Origin: Ruminiclostridium sp.
Lineage (GTDB): Bacteria; Bacillota_A; Clostridia; Oscillospirales; Ruminococcaceae
Length of the DNA stretch: 10,856 nucleotides
Assembly: GCA_017550775.1 (NCBI GenBank)
Contig: JAFZOA010000729.1
Coordinates: forward strand, 1-10,856
Direction of reading: 5' to 3'
The notes under the pieces were generated by a model that did no database searches, was not told the DNA's origin, and was given only the letters and a program-made list of their open reading frames with translations. Shown here one piece after another: positions 8,138-10,856 of this stretch. Made by a program: the position numbers and the translations under genes. Position 1 is the first letter of the stretch; every line of letters begins with the position of its first letter.

Positions 8138-8872
8138 TCAGTCTGCGGAATGTCTGCTCCGCACTATCTCGTACATCAGGATACCAGCGCTGACTGACGC
8201 GTTCAGCGAGTTTATCTTTCCGTACATATCTATGGACAGTATCATATCGCAGTTTTCCCGGACGAGCCGTCCGAGCCCGCTGCCCTCGGAACCTATGACG
8301 AGCGCCGCCGGACCGCTTAAGTCCGCGCTCCGGAACGGCTTTCCGTCCGCTTCCGCGCCATAAACCCAGATACCTTTGTTTTTAAGCTGTTTTATCGTAT
8401 CCACCAGGTTCGCGACTCTTGCGACCCTGACCCAGCTTGCCGCACCCGCGGAGGTCTTGAACACCGTAGATGTAAGTCCCGCGCTGCGCCGCTTGGGGAT
8501 TATCACGCCGTCCGCACCCGCCGCTTCGGCAGTACGGATAATAGCGCCCAGATTGTGCGGATCCTGTATCTCGTCCGCGATTATTATGAACGGCGGGGTG
8601 CCTTTTTCTTCCGCTACGGCAAGAATGTCCTCCACCGTAGCATAATCGGCCGCCGCAGCTATCGCCGCGACTCCGCCGTGCTTGGCTCCGCCGGTGAGCT
8701 CGTCAAGCCTGTCCGCGGAGGTGTCCTTCACCACTGCTCCGTTTTCCTTCGCCAGTGATATGAGCTTTCCGAGCCCGGAAGCGCCCTTCTGCACCATTAC
8801 GGTGTCGATGCACTTCCCCGCTCTCAAAGCCTCCGTAACGGCGTTTCTGCCGTATATTATCTGCTCTTCCAT
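8138..8872 (-). CDS. rlmB: 23S rRNA 2'-O-ribose methyltransferase, RlmB/TrmH family
   Basis: A 244-residue SPOUT-class enzyme that transfers methyl from S-adenosylmethionine to a ribose 2'-OH; RlmB acts on a guanosine in the 23S rRNA peptidyl-transferase region. The N-terminal substrate-binding part opens with IIYGRNAVTEAL. The SPOUT domain has motif 1 DPHNLGAIIRTAEAAGADG (N107, R113), motif 2 LVIGSEGSGLGRLV (E196) and motif 3 INSLNASVSAGILMYE (N224, S226), which form the knotted cofactor site. All key residues are present and the length is normal for the group. It could instead be a tRNA-directed relative (TrmH group 3), so the exact target is inferred. The ribosome site is weak (GGGAAAG, 11 bases upstream). 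It is first in its transcript, with the pseudo-ATPase gene next. In many clostridia a gene of this family sits beside cysS or rRNA-processing genes, which are not seen here. Confidence 0.9.
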   Translation of the reverse strand: MEEQIIYGRNAVTEALRAGKCIDTVMVQKGASGLGKLISLAKENGAVVKDTSADRLDELTGGAKHGGVAAIAAAADYATVEDILAVAEEKGTPPFIIIADEIQDPHNLGAIIRTAEAAGADGVIIPKRRSAGLTSTVFKTSAGAASWVRVARVANLVDTIKQLKNKGIWVYGAEADGKPFRSADLSGPAALVIGSEGSGLGRLVRENCDMILSIDMYGKINSLNASVSAGILMYEIVRSRHSAD

Positions 8873-8932
8873 TGATACACTTGCTTTCCCGGGTTATCTT
8901 CCGCCTTGCTTTCAGGCGGTCATTCATGGTTT

Positions 8933-8962
8933 ATTATAACATATTTCCATACCAAATTACAA
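8933..8962 (-). promoter_or_regulatory. Sigma-A-type promoter of the rlmB transcript
   Basis: On the minus strand TTGTAA (8962-8957), an 18-base spacer, then TATAAT (8938-8933). The -10 is perfect and the -35 matches four of six. It lies about 60 bases before the rlmB start. A short hairpin (CCGCCT/AGGCGG, 8901-8919) falls in the leader, with no T-run. Confidence 0.65.
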
Positions 8963-9057
8963 TACCTTTTTCAAATTTTTTTGTTTTTGTCCCCGAAAGC
9001 TCTTTTTCTCCCCTCAAAACCCGGACCTGTGTTTTTCGTCCGGAACGAAAAAAACTA

Positions 9058-9086
9058 TTGACAAAGCGCGGTTTCTCTGTTATAAT
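9058..9086 (+). promoter_or_regulatory. Consensus sigma-A promoter of the T-box/ileS operon
   Basis: TTGACA (9058-9063), exactly 17 bases, then TATAAT (9081-9086). Both hexamers match consensus, so initiation should be strong and control would fall on the T-box downstream. Expected start near 9093. Confidence 0.93.
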
Positions 9087-9092
9087 ATGTGC

Positions 9093-9387
9093 GTAAGTCA
9101 ATAAAGGCTGTGACGGAAACAGTAAGTCCCACGCGAAAATCTCAGCGAGCCGCAGACGGTGCAAGTGCGGTATGAGTAGTGTCCGACCGAAGATCATTCC
9201 CGAGCCGCGGCGACCAAACCCGGTGCGCAGTACGGCTTTGCGGCTGTACGGAAGTTCTGCATGAAACGGGGGAGTAATTGCCGACGCAGCTCCGGCGTTA
9301 TGTGGAGAGTGGGTGTCTGCCCATACGAAACAAGTGGTATAGCAGATATTACATCTGTCCTGTTTCGGGACAGATGTTTTTGTTTTT
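9093..9387 (+). ncRNA. Isoleucine T-box leader (specifier AUC)
   Basis: A T-box riboswitch senses the charging of a tRNA and lets transcription continue when the tRNA is uncharged. Stem I closes with GGCU (9106-9109) against AGCC (9203-9206), then a UGA/GA kink-turn, then GGAA/UUCC (9115-9118, 9197-9200). The specifier loop has AGUA (9121-9124) on one side and GAA (9189-9191) on the other, one base before AUC (9193-9195), the Ile codon. The AGCGAGCCGCAGACGGTGCA region forms the distal loop on a CCGCA/UGCGG stem (9150-9170). The T-box sequence AAGTGGTATAGC holds UGGU (9335-9338), which fits tRNA with A before CCA, as expected for tRNA-Ile. The antiterminator likely uses UCUGC/GCAGA (9316-9320, 9342-9346). 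Codon and discriminator both agree with ileS in the operon. The 5' end is estimated from the promoter. Confidence 0.9.
9351..9387 (+). terminator. T-box-controlled terminator
   Basis: ACATCTGTCC pairs perfectly with GGACAGATGT (9368-9377) around TGTTTCG, followed by TTTTTGTTTTT. It lies directly after the T-box sequence and before the flavodoxin gene. The antiterminator strand I can draw abuts this stem more than overlaps it, so the exact switch pairing is unsettled. Confidence 0.9.
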
Positions 9388-9412
9388 ACCGACACGAAAG
9401 GGAGTTACTGTA

Positions 9413-9937
9413 ATGAGCGGGATAGTTCTTTATCAGTCCAAATACGGCACGGCTAAGAAATACGCCGGTTGGATCGCCGAAGCCACCGGGTTTGAGCTCT
9501 CCGAGATAAAAAAAGCCGATATAAAGAAAGTCGAAACGTATGACACAGTGGTGCTCGGCGGCGGGATATACGCGTCCGGCGTGGCGGGGCTCTCATTCCT
9601 GAAAAAGAACATAGGAAAGCTTTCCGGAAAGAAGCTCGCGGTGTTCTGCTGCGGAGCGTCCCCCTACGAGGAAAACGCGGTAAAGCAGGTAAGGGAGTTC
9701 AACATGAAAGACGCGCTCGCGGATATACCGTTCTTCTATTTCCGCGGAGCATGGGATATGCCGGCAATGTCATTCAAGGACAAAACGCTGGTAAACATGC
9801 TCAGAAAAGCGGTAAGCAAGAAAGACCCGGCCAAATATGAGATCTGGGAGAAGGCACTTATGGAGGCCGGCGAGGATATATGCGACTGGACAGACAAAGA
9901 ATATATAAAGCCTCTGGTCGAGTATGTGACTCAGTGA
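9413..9937 (+). CDS. Flavodoxin-domain protein (HemG-like flavodoxin group)
   Basis: A 174-residue cytosolic flavoprotein. The opening strand and loop, IVLYQSKYGTAKKYAGWIAE, is the FMN-phosphate loop of the flavodoxin group that includes the HemG-type flavodoxin domain. VVLGGGIYASG (about 46-56) and LAVFCCGASPYEENAV (about 75-90) match the second and third FMN-contact loops. The C-terminal part (WEKALMEAGEDICDWTDKEY) is helical. It would shuttle electrons through bound FMN; the partner is unknown. HemG function is doubtful, since no heme genes are nearby. An ATG at 9278 is in frame but would place the start inside the T-box, and the ATG at 9413 has GAAAGGGAG eight bases upstream. It is the first gene after the leader, with the FMN-fold gene 21 bp on. 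Confidence 0.87.
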   Translation: MSGIVLYQSKYGTAKKYAGWIAEATGFELSEIKKADIKKVETYDTVVLGGGIYASGVAGLSFLKKNIGKLSGKKLAVFCCGASPYEENAVKQVREFNMKDALADIPFFYFRGAWDMPAMSFKDKTLVNMLRKAVSKKDPAKYEIWEKALMEAGEDICDWTDKEYIKPLVEYVTQ

Positions 9938-9942
9938 CCGCC

Positions 9943-9950
9943 GGGAGGTG
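9943..9950 (+). promoter_or_regulatory. Ribosome-binding site for a GTG start
   Basis: GGGAGGTG lies eight bases before GTG at 9959. It supports GTG over the later in-frame ATG (9977), which has no such site and would remove the first helix. Confidence 0.8.
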
Positions 9951-9958
9951 AACCTGCC

Positions 9959-10441
9959 GTGACAAATGACGAAATAATGCATCTTATCGACCGCTCCCTC
10001 TTCGCGTCGATCGGATATACCGACGAACAGGGCAGACCGAACATCCGCAGTGTGTTCTGCGTCTGGCACAAGGGGCTCGGAAGACACCTGATATCGACGA
10101 ACACCGGCTCCGGTCATGTACAGAGCCTTCTCAGAAACAGCAATATGTGCCTGTACTTCTCGGACAGCTCATCGTTTGAAGGGGTGTGCCTGTACGGCAG
10201 AGCGGTGATACACCATGAACGGGAGTACAAGGAGCTGCTGTGGAATGACGGCGACGAGAAGTACTACCCGAAAGGCATAGACGACGAGGATTACTGCGTT
10301 CTGGAATTCGCAGCGGAAAGCGCGAGATACTACCGCTATGACGGGAAAGGCGAGCTTTCGGAAGCCGATATCGTCACTTATGACATCGGGAAAGAGTTCG
10401 AGAACGGGTATGCAAAGCTCGTGCAAACGAAAAAACTGTAA
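9959..10441 (+). CDS. Pyridoxamine 5'-phosphate oxidase-fold flavoprotein
   Basis: A 160-residue protein starting at GTG. It has the split-barrel FMN-binding order of the PNPOx-like family: helix, then SLFASIGYTDEQGRPNIRSV (about residues 13-32), then HLISTNTGSGHVQSLLRNSN (about 43-62), NMCLYFSD, and GVCLYGRAVIHH (about 75-86) leading into a C-terminal helix and sheet. It is shorter than true PdxH and resembles the general-stress or nitroreductase-like members, so vitamin B6 synthesis is unlikely. It probably binds FMN, or F420 in some relatives, and reduces or binds a small molecule. The gene is 21 bp after flavodoxin and 31 bp before ileS, with no terminator or promoter seen between them, so it should be under the T-box. 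Pairing with flavodoxin suggests a shared redox role; the substrate is not identifiable. Confidence 0.82.
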   Translation: MTNDEIMHLIDRSLFASIGYTDEQGRPNIRSVFCVWHKGLGRHLISTNTGSGHVQSLLRNSNMCLYFSDSSSFEGVCLYGRAVIHHEREYKELLWNDGDEKYYPKGIDDEDYCVLEFAAESARYYRYDGKGELSEADIVTYDIGKEFENGYAKLVQTKKL

Positions 10442-10472
10442 ATAATAACATTTTTTAAACGGAGGAAAACAA

Positions 10473-10856
10473 ATGTACAAGAAAGTTGAAAGCGACCTTA
10501 ATTTCGTCCAGCGCGAAAAGCAGACGAAGCAGTTCTGGAAGGATCACAACATCTTCGAGAAGAGCATAGATATGCGCTCGAAGGCACAGTCCTACGTCTT
10601 CTACGACGGCCCCCCGACAGCGAACGGCAAGCCCCACATCGGCCACGTCCTTACGAGAACGATCAAGGACATGATACCGCGCTACCGCACCATGAAGGGC
10701 TATATGGTGCCGAGAAAGGCGGGCTGGGACACCCACGGACTTCCCGTTGAGCTCGAAGTCGAGAAGCTCCTCGGCATCGACGGCAAGGATCAGATCGAGA
10801 AGTACGGTCTCGAACCGTTCATCAACAAGTGCAAGGAGTCTGTCTGGAAGTATAAG
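10473..10856 (+). CDS. ileS: Isoleucyl-tRNA synthetase, N-terminal part (runs off the window)
   Basis: The first 128 residues of a class I synthetase that attaches isoleucine to tRNA-Ile. The HIGH-type ATP signature is present as GKPHIGHVL after [10 protein letters not shown] (about 43-60), and [10 protein letters not shown] (about 84-93) is the conserved IleS segment after it. The opening [20 protein letters not shown] resembles clostridial IleS. The KMSKS loop, editing domain and zinc tail lie beyond the edge. The start has GGAGG seven bases upstream. It is third in the T-box operon. The Ile specifier and the UGGU discriminator match indicate this gene is the main target of the leader. Full-length proteins of this family exceed 900 residues, so most of it is missing here. 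Confidence 0.97.
   Translation, partial: MYKKVESDLNFVQREKQTKQFWKDHNIFEKSIDMRSKAQSYVFYDGPPTANGKPHIGHVLTRTIKDMIPRYRTMKGYMVPRKAGWDTHGLPVELEVEKLLGIDGKDQIEKYGLEPFINKCKESVWKYK

Noticed and set aside
8703..8927. Minus-strand frame of 74 codons starting just upstream of rlmB
   Set aside because: It overlaps the rlmB start in another frame, begins about at the predicted transcript start with no room for a ribosome site, and is basic low-information sequence.
9021..9050. Hairpins upstream of the T-box promoter (CCGGAC/GTCCGG and TTTTTCGT/ACGAAAAA)
   Set aside because: They are short, mutually exclusive and AT-rich, lie outside any predicted transcript, and lack a terminator-like GC stem with T-run.
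9278..9412. Upstream in-frame start for the flavodoxin gene
   Set aside because: The added 45 codons are T-box antiterminator and terminator sequence. The flavodoxin fold starts at 9413 with a ribosome site.
1..10856. CRISPR array, insertion sequence, phage or tRNA gene
   Set aside because: No spaced direct repeats, transposase or integrase motifs, terminal inverted repeats flanking a gene, or tRNA cloverleaf were seen.

Overview
The window suggests a Gram-positive, clostridial bacterium (Bacillota, perhaps an Oscillospirales/Ruminococcus-like gut lineage). It is moderately GC-rich, has sigma-A-type promoters (one matches consensus at both hexamers), GGAGG-type ribosome sites, a T-box leader, intrinsic terminators, and an MMPL exporter paired with a Leu/Gly heptad-repeat secreted protein. 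The lineage is inferred from gene content and style, not from a marker gene.

Left part, minus strand, read right to left. One unit starts from a promoter at about 8933-8962. It carries rlmB (23S rRNA ribose methyltransferase) and, 24 bp on, a 1110-residue membrane protein, and ends at a terminator at 4727-4759. The large protein has the shape of a heavy-metal (P1B) P-type ATPase, but every catalytic motif I can locate is degraded, and it has a charged coiled-coil and disordered N-terminal half of more than 500 residues. A second unit follows in the same direction: a long inverted repeat with a T-run, an extended -10 promoter, a 12-TM MMPL/RND-family transporter, then (34 bp on) a secreted heptad-repeat protein of 739 residues, closed by a strong terminator at 113-143. 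Past that, the first 84 bases hold at most the start of another minus-strand gene.

Right part, plus strand, diverging from rlmB. A consensus promoter (TTGACA-17-TATAAT) drives an isoleucine T-box leader with AUC specifier, UGGU T-box and terminator. It is followed by a tight series: flavodoxin, a pyridoxamine-phosphate-oxidase-fold flavoprotein, and ileS (isoleucyl-tRNA synthetase), which runs off the window. The T-box suits ileS, yet it lies upstream of the two flavoprotein genes, so all three should respond to uncharged tRNA-Ile.

The most unusual items are the pseudo-P-type ATPase with its long charged N-terminal half, the two flavoprotein genes inside an Ile T-box operon, and the large dyad at the MMPL promoter.
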